Source: a bacterium
Lineage (GTDB): Bacteria; Campylobacterota; Campylobacteria; Campylobacterales; Sulfurovaceae
DNA length: 43,451 nt
Direction: 5' to 3'
NCBI GenBank assembly: GCA_018822805.1
Contig: JAHJJU010000063.1
Coordinates: 1-43,451 of the forward strand
Part shown: in pieces, positions 31,426 to 39,120 of the stretch
Numbering within the stretch: position 1 is the first letter of the stretch
How the letters are laid out: the number at the start of each line of letters is the position of its first letter
Translations under genes and position numbers: made by a program
The notes under the pieces: model-generated
The model's database searches: none
Told to the model about the DNA's origin: nothing
What the model saw: only the letters and a program-made list of their open reading frames with translations

Positions 31426-32195
31426 TATTTACTCTCCGATAAAATTAAGGCATTTGGTAGGCTAAAGAACCCTGTACGAATCTGTTTTTGTAAGTCATCA
31501 AAAAGAGCTACGATTTTTTTGACATCTTCTTTGTTGGTTACTACGTTGTATTTGTAAATTGGTCCCTCTTTGCTTACAAAACCGACTTTGTCATTAGGTG
31601 TGGCAAAATACATCATGACTGAACCCAATTTAGCGATCTTAGCCATTACCGGTTCACCATTAATTTCAATCTCTTGTTTAAAAAGACCAATCTCTTTGGT
31701 TAAACGAATGTTGTCATCGTAACTTGCCCATGTTTGAGCTAGGGCTTTTTCTTCAGTGATGTCACCATTGCTCAGTTGGGTTTTAATTTTTTCTACATCA
31801 GCAACTCTCTGGCTTACTTTAAAAGGGATTCCTGTCTCAATGGTTGCTTTTAAACGGTCAAGTGCAGAGACTAGAAGAGGTTTAATGCTCTCATTTTTAT
31901 TTGAAGCAGCTGCTATTTTCTCTTCGGCTTTAGTCAATTCACTCTCAGCCAACTTCAGAGCCGTCTCTTGACGATTGATTTGTGCCTCACTGTCTGCACT
32001 CTGCATGGCATTTGATTTCATTTCAGCTTTGTACATCTCTTTATTGTCATCAATCTTGGTATAGAGTGCTTCTACATCAGCTCTAAGTTTCATGATTGAG
32101 TTAACAATGTTTGTGTTTTCAGCATAAAGTGAAGATGTCCCCAATACTCCACAAGCTACGGTTGAAAGTAGTACTCTCTTATATGTTTTAAACAT
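31425..32195 (-). CDS. DUF3450 periplasmic coiled-coil protein
   Basis: 256 residues: signal peptide (to ~LYA), long coiled coil (~30-115, MKLRADVEALYTKIDDNKEMYKAEMKS..., INRQETALKLAESELTKAEEKI), then LDRLKATIETGIPFKVSQRVADVEKIKTQLSNGDITEEKALAQTW and a C-terminal beta-part with AKLGSVMMYFATPNDKVGF. This is the standard first gene of TtpC-TonB2 operons; its partner is thought to be TtpC. A four-unit Pho box and -10 box lie directly upstream. Confidence 0.88.
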   Translation of the reverse strand: MFKTYKRVLLSTVACGVLGTSSLYAENTNIVNSIMKLRADVEALYTKIDDNKEMYKAEMKSNAMQSADSEAQINRQETALKLAESELTKAEEKIAAASNKNESIKPLLVSALDRLKATIETGIPFKVSQRVADVEKIKTQLSNGDITEEKALAQTWASYDDNIRLTKEIGLFKQEIEINGEPVMAKIAKLGSVMMYFATPNDKVGFVSKEGPIYKYNVVTNKEDVKKIVALFDDLQKQIRTGFFSLPNALILSESK

Positions 32196-32224
32196 TTATA
32201 CTCCAATGTAAAATTTAATACTTT

Positions 32225-32279
32225 ATAGTATTAAGAAGTGGTAACAATAAGGAAACACTATGATTACAAATCGGTTACA
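32225..32279 (-). promoter_or_regulatory. Pho box and -10 box of the DUF3450-TonB operon
   Basis: + strand units GGTAACA (32240), GGAAACA (32251), GATTACA (32262), GGTTACA (32273), each 7 bases plus 4, period 11. On the minus strand TGTTACC is followed by 9 bases and TACTAT (32225-32230). The -10-proximal DNA from 32193 is nearly identical to that of the triple lipoprotein gene. Confidence 0.8.
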
Positions 32280-32386
32280 TTAATAAAAATGAAAAAATAA
32301 ATGTTTCAAATATAATCATTATATTTAATGGGTGTTTTAAAATGTGTTTTAAGTAAAAGAGTTTGAGGATGTTAGGTGTAGTGATA

Positions 32387-32410
32387 GACAAGTAGAATTT
32401 TCTACTTGTC
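32387..32410 (-). terminator. Hairpin downstream of the triple beta-helix lipoprotein gene
   Basis: GACAAGTAGAA (32387-32397) and TTCTACTTGTC (32400-32410) make a perfect 11-bp stem, 25 bases past the stop codon and ahead of the next promoter. Confidence 0.7.
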
Positions 32411-32434
32411 CAAAGAAGATATTTTATAGTTTTA

Positions 32435-35400
32435 TTAATTTGCAGTGTTTCCTGTACCGGCAGTAAATTTAGCTTCGAGTTCTGTAGCCGAATCACCAGA
32501 GAACCTTGTGTCTGTTGAAGAACCGGCAAGTACTACATTTTCAAAAGAGGTGTTTGCAATATCAGCTGTACCTTTAGAATGAATTGTACCGGCACTATCA
32601 ATAGAGTTATCGGTTACTGTACCATTTTTAAAGTGTCCACCGATACCATCATTCTTAAAGTAAATACCACCCTCTTTAACGGAAGTAGTTTGTGTAATGT
32701 TAAAGGTATCAAAGGTAGCAGCTGTTGTTCCTGACATCTCAATGGCAGCATTCCCTCCTGTCTGGTTAATGGTTAAGTTGGTTACCGTACCGGCATATCC
32801 ATCATCAATATCAAAGTGGTCATCGGTACACTCTGAGATGGTAATGTTTTTCATATTTACCGTACCACCCCATGCTTCAACACAGTCATCATCGGATTTA
32901 GTAACCGTAATATTTTCGATGGTTGTACCTGAACCGACACCCACTAAACTAAGACCGTTTATCTCTTTGTCGGTCTCCATAGTAATACCCGAGTTCAAAA
33001 TTTGAACATGCTTTAATGACCCTGAGTTATCGGTTAAATCAGAACTGTCTGCAGTAAATGCAGAGTTTACTTCATACGCTTGAACTTGGTCATTACCGGC
33101 TTTACCGATAAGGGTTAAACCACCCCATTGACCTACGGCTGCCGTACCACCGTCATACGCTGTTTCAGAAGTAAAGATAATAGGTTGTTCTGAAGACCCT
33201 TCAGCCATAATTTTAGCACCCTTATCAATAATCATGTAAGAAGTATTGTCACCTGTACCATCTTTACCAGCAATGGTTGTTCCCGGGTCAATTGTTAAGG
33301 TCGCTCCATCTTTTACTGCTACAAGACCATCGATTACCCAAGTTTTTGTAAAGATAAGGGTTGTGTCCGTTGTAATTTCTCCACTTAGGGTTGCTTTTGG
33401 CTTTGTTCCTGTTGAACTGTTTTCTGTACCTGAGTTAAACTCAGCTTCTAATTCCGTTGCTGAGTCACCTGTAAATTTAGCATCGGTTGAAGAGCCATCT
33501 AAAATAACATTGGTAAAGGATGTATTGGCAATATCAGCAGTACCCTTTGAATGAATAGTACCAGCACCGTCCGTTGAGTTATCAGTTACAAAACCATTGA
33601 TAAAGTGTCCACCAACACCATCTTGCTTAAAGTAGATACCTCCCTCTTTTTTAGAAGTTGTTTGGGTAATAACAAAAGTATTAAAGGTAGCAGCTGTCGT
33701 TCCTGACATTTCAATAGCAGCATTACCTCCTGTCTGGTTAATCGTTAAGTTTGTTACCGTACCGGCATAGCCATCATCAATATCAAAGTGATCGTCGGTA
33801 CACTCTGAAACGGTGATGTTTTTCATATTTACTGTACCACCCCAAGCTTCAACACAGTCATCATCTGACTTAGAAACGGTTATATCTTCAATGGTTGTAC
33901 CTGAACCAACTCCCACAAGGCTAAGACCATTAATCTCTTTATCGATTTCCATGGTGATACCGGAATTTAGAATTTGAACATGTTTTAATGTCCCAGAGTT
34001 GTCTTCTAAATCTGAATCATCAGGAACAAATGCTGTGTTTACTTCATACGCTTGAACTTGTGAGTTACCGGCTTTACCGATAAGGGTTAAGCCACCCCAT
34101 TGACCTACGGCTGCCGTACCACCGTTATAGGCTGTTTCTGAAGTAAAGATAATCGGTTGACTCTCTGTACCTACAGCCATAATTTTAGCACCTTTATCAA
34201 TAATCATATAAGAAGTATTATCTCCCGTACCATCTTTACCAACAATGGTTGTTCCGGCATCAATCGTTAATGTCGCTCCATCTTTTACAGCTACCAGACC
34301 ATCAAGTACCCAGATTTTAGTATTGATTAAGGTTGTATTGGATGTAATATCTCCACTAATGGTCTCTTTTTCTTTTGGTGCTTCAATCGTATTACCTGTA
34401 CCGGCATTAAATTTAGCAAGTAGTGTATCAGCAGAGTCTCCAGAAAATCTTGTGTCTGTTGAAGAACCAGCCAATGTTACATTTTCAAATGAAGTGTTTG
34501 CAATATCAGCTATTCCTTTAGAATAGATAGTCCCAGTACCATCAATAGAGTTGTCTGTTACCGTACCATTTTTAAAGTGACCACCGATACCATCATTTTT
34601 AAAGTAAATACCACCCTCTTTAACGGAAGTTGTTTGAGTAATGGTAAAGGTATCAAAAGTAGCATGAGTCGTACCCGACATTTCGATACCGGCATTACCG
34701 GTTGTTTGATTAATTATTAAGTTGCTTACGGTACCGGCATATCCGTCATCAATATCAAAGTGATCATCTGAACATTCTGAAAGCGTTACATTTTTAAGGT
34801 TTACCGTACCACCCCAAATCTCAACACAGTCATCATCTGATTTATTTACAGTAATGTTTTCGATGGTTGTACCTGAACCAACACCTACAAGGCTAAGACC
34901 GTTTATCTCTTTATCGGTCTCCATGGTGATACCTGAGTTTAAGATTTTAACGTATTTTAATGAACCTGAGTTATCAGTTAAGTTTGAACTATCAGCTTCG
35001 AATGCAGAATTAACTTCATAAGCTTGAACTTGAGTATTACCGGCTTTACCGATAAGGGTTAAACCACCCCATTGTCCCCAGGCAGCCGTTCCTCCATCAT
35101 AAGCAGTTTCTGAAGTAAAGGTAATTGGGTTAGCAGCAGTACCTTCAGCCATAATTTTGGCACCTTTATCAATAATCATGTAGGAGGTATTGTCACCGGT
35201 ACCGTCTTTACCAACGATGGTTGTTCCGGCTTCGATGGTTAATGTTGCTCCATCTTTTACAGCTACCAGACCATCAAGTACCCATGTTTTGGTTGCTGTT
35301 AATGTGGTATCGGTTGTAATGTCTCCACTAAGTGTCTCTTTTGGTTTAAGTCCGGAAGCCTCACTAAGATGATCGATGGCATCTTCTTCGCTTACAATAG

Positions 35401-35950
35401 CACCGGCATCAATACCTGCTTTAGCAGCTAACGCTTCAACCGTTTCACTTAATGAATCACTTGCAGTAAGTTTATTTGCTTTGGTGGTGTCAATGGTAAT
35501 TCCATTACTTGGGTCACCGTCAGAGTCAAGTGACTGTAAAAGTCTGGCAATTTTAATAACTTGAGCATTGGATGTTTCTGCTTTACTCACCCCTACAAGA
35601 TCTTGTGGAAGTATTTGACCACCACTGCTGTAACTGCTAATGGTTCCCAGTGTCATGCCTCCGAGTTTAAAAGTTACAGGAGCAGCTTTACATTCAAATG
35701 CTCCATCACTACCTGTTACCCCGATTGTCTCTCCACTGTCACATTCATAATTGACACCTTGAACAGCTGAATCAACAAGATAACCTTTGGTTTTTGTTGT
35801 ACCGTTATCCGTGTAGATATAGACTTGATTGGGTGATGATTTACCTTGATCAATACATCCTGTCATCGTTACAGCACCTAAAAATAGGGTAGATAACGCA
35901 ACATGTGTACTCTTGAACGTCTTGAATACGCTTTTGTATCTGTTTAACAT
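32435..35950 (-). CDS. Large lipoprotein with three tandem beta-helix units
   Basis: 1171 residues. Signal peptide with lipobox VTMTGC (C32). An N-terminal beta-sandwich (~45-130, KGYLVDSAVQGVNYECDSGETIGVTGSDGAFEC) plus a helical segment (~130-200) is followed by three ~325-residue units. Each unit reads SGDITTDTTL...TWVLDGLVAVKDGATLTI, AGTTIVGKDGTGDNTSYMII, DKGAKIMAEG, GQWGGLTLIGKAGN, NSGITMETDKEINGLSLVG, SDDDCVEIWGGTVNLKN, DDHFDIDDGYAGT and GIYFKNDGIGGHF. Short-turn, Gly/Asp-rich strands suggest right-handed parallel beta-helices with acidic, possibly Ca-binding, turns. It is the paralogue of the single-unit gene at 36104-37198. Pho box upstream. Probably surface-exposed; function unknown. 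Confidence 0.8.
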   Translation of the reverse strand: MLNRYKSVFKTFKSTHVALSTLFLGAVTMTGCIDQGKSSPNQVYIYTDNGTTKTKGYLVDSAVQGVNYECDSGETIGVTGSDGAFECKAAPVTFKLGGMTLGTISSYSSGGQILPQDLVGVSKAETSNAQVIKIARLLQSLDSDGDPSNGITIDTTKANKLTASDSLSETVEALAAKAGIDAGAIVSEEDAIDHLSEASGLKPKETLSGDITTDTTLTATKTWVLDGLVAVKDGATLTIEAGTTIVGKDGTGDNTSYMIIDKGAKIMAEGTAANPITFTSETAYDGGTAAWGQWGGLTLIGKAGNTQVQAYEVNSAFEADSSNLTDNSGSLKYVKILNSGITMETDKEINGLSLVGVGSGTTIENITVNKSDDDCVEIWGGTVNLKNVTLSECSDDHFDIDDGYAGTVSNLIINQTTGNAGIEMSGTTHATFDTFTITQTTSVKEGGIYFKNDGIGGHFKNGTVTDNSIDGTGTIYSKGIADIANTSFENVTLAGSSTDTRFSGDSADTLLAKFNAGTGNTIEAPKEKETISGDITSNTTLINTKIWVLDGLVAVKDGATLTIDAGTTIVGKDGTGDNTSYMIIDKGAKIMAVGTESQPIIFTSETAYNGGTAAVGQWGGLTLIGKAGNSQVQAYEVNTAFVPDDSDLEDNSGTLKHVQILNSGITMEIDKEINGLSLVGVGSGTTIEDITVSKSDDDCVEAWGGTVNMKNITVSECTDDHFDIDDGYAGTVTNLTINQTGGNAAIEMSGTTAATFNTFVITQTTSKKEGGIYFKQDGVGGHFINGFVTDNSTDGAGTIHSKGTADIANTSFTNVILDGSSTDAKFTGDSATELEAEFNSGTENSSTGTKPKATLSGEITTDTTLIFTKTWVIDGLVAVKDGATLTIDPGTTIAGKDGTGDNTSYMIIDKGAKIMAEGSSEQPIIFTSETAYDGGTAAVGQWGGLTLIGKAGNDQVQAYEVNSAFTADSSDLTDNSGSLKHVQILNSGITMETDKEINGLSLVGVGSGTTIENITVTKSDDDCVEAWGGTVNMKNITISECTDDHFDIDDGYAGTVTNLTINQTGGNAAIEMSGTTAATFDTFNITQTTSVKEGGIYFKNDGIGGHFKNGTVTDNSIDSAGTIHSKGTADIANTSFENVVLAGSSTDTRFSGDSATELEAKFTAGTGNTAN
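32438..35340 (-). repeat. Three ~975-bp direct repeats within the lipoprotein gene
   Basis: Equivalent points such as the codons for SGDIT fall near 35330, 34350 and 33380 on the + strand, giving units of about 975 bases (325 codons). Long near-identical DNA tracts persist between units, so duplication is fairly recent or maintained by gene conversion. Confidence 0.75.
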
Positions 35951-35980
35951 TTATACTCCAATGTAAAATTTTAATACTTT

Positions 35981-36035
35981 ATATTAGTACGAAGTGGTAA
36001 CAAGAGGGAAACACGATGGATACAAAGTGGTTACA
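35981..36035 (-). promoter_or_regulatory. Pho box and -10 box of the triple lipoprotein gene
   Basis: + strand units GGTAACA (35996), GGAAACA (36007), GGATACA (36018), GGTTACA (36029), period 11 bp. On the minus strand TGTTACC, 9 bases, TAATAT (35981-35986). The block from the start codon through the repeats is closely similar to 32193-32280. Confidence 0.8.
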
Positions 36036-36052
36036 AAAGAAGAATGGGAGAA

Positions 36053-36079
36053 GATAGTGTTAAAAATCTTAACACTATC
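36053..36079 (-). terminator. Terminator hairpin of the single-unit lipoprotein gene
   Basis: GATAGTGTTAA (36053-36063), loop AAATC, TTAACACTATC (36069-36079): perfect 11-bp stem 25 bases after the stop. Confidence 0.7.
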
Positions 36080-36103
36080 TTTGAAAATTAACTTTTAGAT
36101 TAA

Positions 36104-37198
36104 TTATTTAGTATTACCTGTACCAGCATCAAATTTAGCTTCAAGTTCTGTAGCAGAATCACCAGTAAATTTATCATCAGCACTTGATCCAGCAAGGGTT
36201 ACATTTGTAAATGAAGTGTTGTTGATATCAGCAGTACTTTTTGAATGAATAGCTCCGGCACCATCGTTTGCATTGTCTGTTACCGTACCATTTTTAAAGT
36301 GTCCACCGATACCATCATTTTTAAAGTAGATACCACCTTCATCATCTTCAGTAGTTGTTTGAGTAATGGTAAATGTGTCAAATGTAGCAGCCGTTGTTCC
36401 TGACATCTCAATAGCAGCATTACCTGTAGTTTGAGTAATTGTAAGGTTTGTAACGGTACCGGCATATCCATCGTCGATATCAAAGTGGTCATCTGAACAT
36501 TTTGAAATGGTTACATTTGTTAAGTTAACGGTACCACCCCAGATTTCAACACCATCATCATCAGAACGCTCTACTGTAATGTCTTCGATGGTTGTACCTG
36601 AACCAACACCGACAAGGCTAAGACCATTAATCTCTTTGTCTGTTTCCATGGTGATACCAGAGTTTAAGATTTTAACATGTTTGAGTGAACCGGAACTGTC
36701 TGTTAAATCTGAACTGTCAGCAACAAATGCCGTGTTTACTTCATAGGGTTGAACTTGAGCATTACCGGCTTTACCAATGATGGTTAAACCACCCCATTGA
36801 CCCCATGCAGCCGTACCACCATCAACAGCTGTTTTCGATGTAAAGATAATAGGTTGTGCAGCTGTACCTTCAGCCATAATTTTTGCACCTTTGTCAATGA
36901 CCATATAAGAAGTGTTGTCACCTGTGCCATCTTTACCTGCGACAGTTGTACCGGCATCAATTTTTAAAGTAGTACCTTTAATCGATACCAAACCATCAAT
37001 AATCCAAGTTTTATCAGCTGTAAGTTGTGTACATGTAGTAATGTCACCAATTAAAGTAGTTGTACTTGGTGTTGTGTAGGTCGTACATGTAGATGGATCA
37101 GTTGTTCCTCCGTCAGTTGTTTCTCCTCCACTACTACCACATCCTGTGAATACCAATGCTGCTGCTGCAACTGAAAGTAAAATGTTCGTCGTTTTCAT
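36104..37198 (-). CDS. Single-unit beta-helix lipoprotein
   Basis: 364 residues: signal peptide MKTTNILLSVAAAALVFTGC with lipidated C20, a short Gly/Thr-rich linker, then a single beta-helix unit that aligns end to end with each unit of the 1171-residue neighbour (TWIIDGLVSIKGTTLKIDAG, GQWGGLTIIGKAGN, NSGITMETDKEINGLSLVG, SDDDGVEIWGGTVNLTN, DDHFDIDDGYAGTVTN). The Cys of the DDDCVE motif is Gly here. Six-unit Pho-box array upstream. Proteins of this unit type are common as hypothetical exported proteins in marine bacteria; no activity is known to me. Confidence 0.8.
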   Translation of the reverse strand: MKTTNILLSVAAAALVFTGCGSSGGETTDGGTTDPSTCTTYTTPSTTTLIGDITTCTQLTADKTWIIDGLVSIKGTTLKIDAGTTVAGKDGTGDNTSYMVIDKGAKIMAEGTAAQPIIFTSKTAVDGGTAAWGQWGGLTIIGKAGNAQVQPYEVNTAFVADSSDLTDSSGSLKHVKILNSGITMETDKEINGLSLVGVGSGTTIEDITVERSDDDGVEIWGGTVNLTNVTISKCSDDHFDIDDGYAGTVTNLTITQTTGNAAIEMSGTTAATFDTFTITQTTTEDDEGGIYFKNDGIGGHFKNGTVTDNANDGAGAIHSKSTADINNTSFTNVTLAGSSADDKFTGDSATELEAKFDAGTGNTK

Positions 37199-37231
37199 AT
37201 GTAAATCCTTTGTATATGTTTTGATGGGGTA

Positions 37232-37308
37232 ACTTTAACCCAGTAAGGTAACAGAAATGCTACAAAGCAATTACAATACGGCTACAGCAATATTACCATT
37301 TTGTTATC
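37232..37308 (-). promoter_or_regulatory. Six-unit Pho-box array between lipoprotein and olsF-like genes
   Basis: + strand units at 37247, 37258, 37269, 37280, 37291 and 37302 (GGTAACA, TGCTACA, AATTACA, GGCTACA, TATTACC, TGTTATC), all exactly 11 bp apart. On the minus strand TGTTACC, 9 bases, TAAAGT (37232-37237) serves the lipoprotein. On the + strand TATACT (37318-37323) lies 9 bases beyond the last unit, so divergent control of the olsF-like gene is possible. Confidence 0.78.
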
Positions 37309-37340
37309 AAAAAATCTTATACTTTAGAATTCATAAACCA

Positions 37341-37351
37341 TATAATAGGAG
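37341..37351 (+). promoter_or_regulatory. -10 box and ribosome site of the olsF-like gene
   Basis: TATAAT at 37341-37346 runs into the ribosome site ATAGGAG (37345-37351), 6 bases before ATG 37358. A -10 used here would leave a very short leader without the Shine-Dalgarno site, so the upstream TATACT at 37318 is the more useful promoter. Confidence 0.4.
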
Positions 37352-37357
37352 TGATTG

Positions 37358-39073
37358 ATGATTAATGTACAAGCGTCTGTCATAAGTAAATACCCAAAAG
37401 TTCAAGCCATACCCAAACCCATACTGTCACCACTGTTTGCTGCTGTAAAAAAAGTGATTCATGAAAATGATATTAATGTTTTTTTGAAGCAACAAGAGCA
37501 AGCAGGACCGTTCTCTTTTGTTGAGTCGGTATTGGACTATTTTGACTTCTCGTACAAATTTTCAAGTAATCAGATCGAAAATATTCCTTCATCAGGTCGT
37601 GTGGTGATTATTGCGAACCATCCATTGGGAGCGTTGGATGCACTCTCTTTAATTCATTTGGTTAAACGGGTACGAAGCGATATTAAAGTGGTTGCTAATG
37701 ACATGCTGTCTCAAATTGATCAGTTAAAACCTATTTTGGTTGGGGTCAATACTTTTGGAGACAACATCTCTAGAGCTTCAGTTAAAGAGATTCATGATAC
37801 CTTAAACCATGAAGAAGCGTTGATTATTTTTCCTTCAGGTGAGGTCTCTAGGGCTCGACCTAATGGCGTAAAAGATACACGATGGCACAAAGGCTTTCTT
37901 ACCTTTGCGACTAAAAATGTTGCACCGATTTTACCCATACACATACAAGCAAAAAATTCAACACTTTTTTATACCCTCTCTTCGTTAAACAAAGGACTCT
38001 CCTCGATACTTTTACCTCATGAGATGTTTAAGAAGAAAAATGGTTCATTGGAGTTTAGTATTGGAGAGAGTATTCCCTACAGAAGTTATGCCAACAATCC
38101 TTTAGAGATAAAGTCTCAGGTTAAACTCTTTAAACGACATCTTTACCGTGTGGCAAAAGGTAAAAAAGGAATATTTGCTACGGAACGTTGTATTGCCCAT
38201 CCTGAAAATAGGCAAATACTAAAGCAAGAGTTGGCAAAGTGTCAAGCCTTAGGTCAGACCAGTGATGGAAAGAAAATTTATCTTTACGATTATGAAAAAG
38301 GTTCTGTCGTTTTACAAGAGATTGCCAGACTTAGAGAGTATACCTTTAGAAAAGTAGAAGAGGGTACAGGTAAAAAAAGAGATAAAGACGATTATGATTA
38401 CTACTATAAACACATTGTTTTATGGGATGAAAAAGCGTTAGAGATTGCCGGTGCTTACCGTATTGCAGAGAGTAATTATGTTTATGAAAATTATGATACA
38501 GAAGGGTTTTATACCGACTCACTTTTTCACTTTGATAATGATTTTAAAAAGTATTTAAACAACTCTATCGAGTTAGGAAGAAGTTTTGTTCAACCTAAAT
38601 ATTGGGGAAGTAGAGCTTTAGATTATCTTTGGCAAGGAATTGGTGCTTACCTCTATGAGAACCCACACATTAAGTACATGTTTGGTGCTGTAACATTGAG
38701 TGCTGCCATGCCAAAAAGTGCACAAGAGTTGATTATTCATTATTATGATAAATATTATGGAAATCATCATGAACTTTTACACCCTAAAGATGAATTTAAA
38801 TTTTCTAAAAATGTTGTTGATGAGTTAGAGTTTATTTTTGAGAGCAACGATGCAAAAGAGGATTTTAGAATTTTACGTGAACAGCTTGACTATTACGGCG
38901 TAACGGTTCCAACGCTTTATAAACAGTACTCTGAACTCTGTGAAGAGGGTGGAATCTCCTTTATGGGTTACAATGTCGACAAAGATTTCGGTGATTGTGT
39001 GGACAGCTTTATTTTGGTAGAAATTGATAAAATTAAAGAGAAAAAGCGTGAACGATACATTAAAAAATCTTAA
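37358..39073 (+). CDS. olsF: Bifunctional ornithine-lipid synthase (OlsF-like: acyltransferase + GNAT)
   Basis: 571 residues from ATG 37358 (TTG 37355 is one codon earlier). The N-terminal half is a PlsC/hemolysin-type acyltransferase: IIANHPLGALDAL (H88; family-style NHPxG...D motif), NDMLSQI, IIFPSGEVSRARP and APILPIHIQAKNS. The C-terminal half (~290-560) is an OlsB-type acyl-ACP N-acyltransferase: IARLREYTFRKVEEGTG, DYDYYYKHIVLWDEKALEIAGAYRI, SIELGRSFVQPKYWGSRALDYLWQGIGAYL. The order acyltransferase-then-GNAT is that of OlsF, which makes ornithine lipids in one polypeptide. Ornithine lipids replace phospholipids under phosphate starvation, which fits the adjacent Pho-box array. Confidence 0.82.
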   Translation: MINVQASVISKYPKVQAIPKPILSPLFAAVKKVIHENDINVFLKQQEQAGPFSFVESVLDYFDFSYKFSSNQIENIPSSGRVVIIANHPLGALDALSLIHLVKRVRSDIKVVANDMLSQIDQLKPILVGVNTFGDNISRASVKEIHDTLNHEEALIIFPSGEVSRARPNGVKDTRWHKGFLTFATKNVAPILPIHIQAKNSTLFYTLSSLNKGLSSILLPHEMFKKKNGSLEFSIGESIPYRSYANNPLEIKSQVKLFKRHLYRVAKGKKGIFATERCIAHPENRQILKQELAKCQALGQTSDGKKIYLYDYEKGSVVLQEIARLREYTFRKVEEGTGKKRDKDDYDYYYKHIVLWDEKALEIAGAYRIAESNYVYENYDTEGFYTDSLFHFDNDFKKYLNNSIELGRSFVQPKYWGSRALDYLWQGIGAYLYENPHIKYMFGAVTLSAAMPKSAQELIIHYYDKYYGNHHELLHPKDEFKFSKNVVDELEFIFESNDAKEDFRILREQLDYYGVTVPTLYKQYSELCEEGGISFMGYNVDKDFGDCVDSFILVEIDKIKEKKRERYIKKS

Positions 39074-39101
39074 TTAGAGCTTTTTGATATGTTGAAAATC
39101 G

Positions 39102-39120
39102 GATACGTTATTCACGTATC
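39102..39120. terminator. Hairpin between olsF-like gene and L,D-transpeptidase
   Basis: GATACGT (39102-39108), loop TATTC, ACGTATC (39114-39120), overlapping the last codons of the convergent transpeptidase gene. Confidence 0.5.

Noticed and set aside
32435-35950. CRISPR-like or satellite repeat array
   Set aside because: The ~975-bp repeats are in-frame protein domains with codon-level divergence; there are no short repeats with unique spacers.
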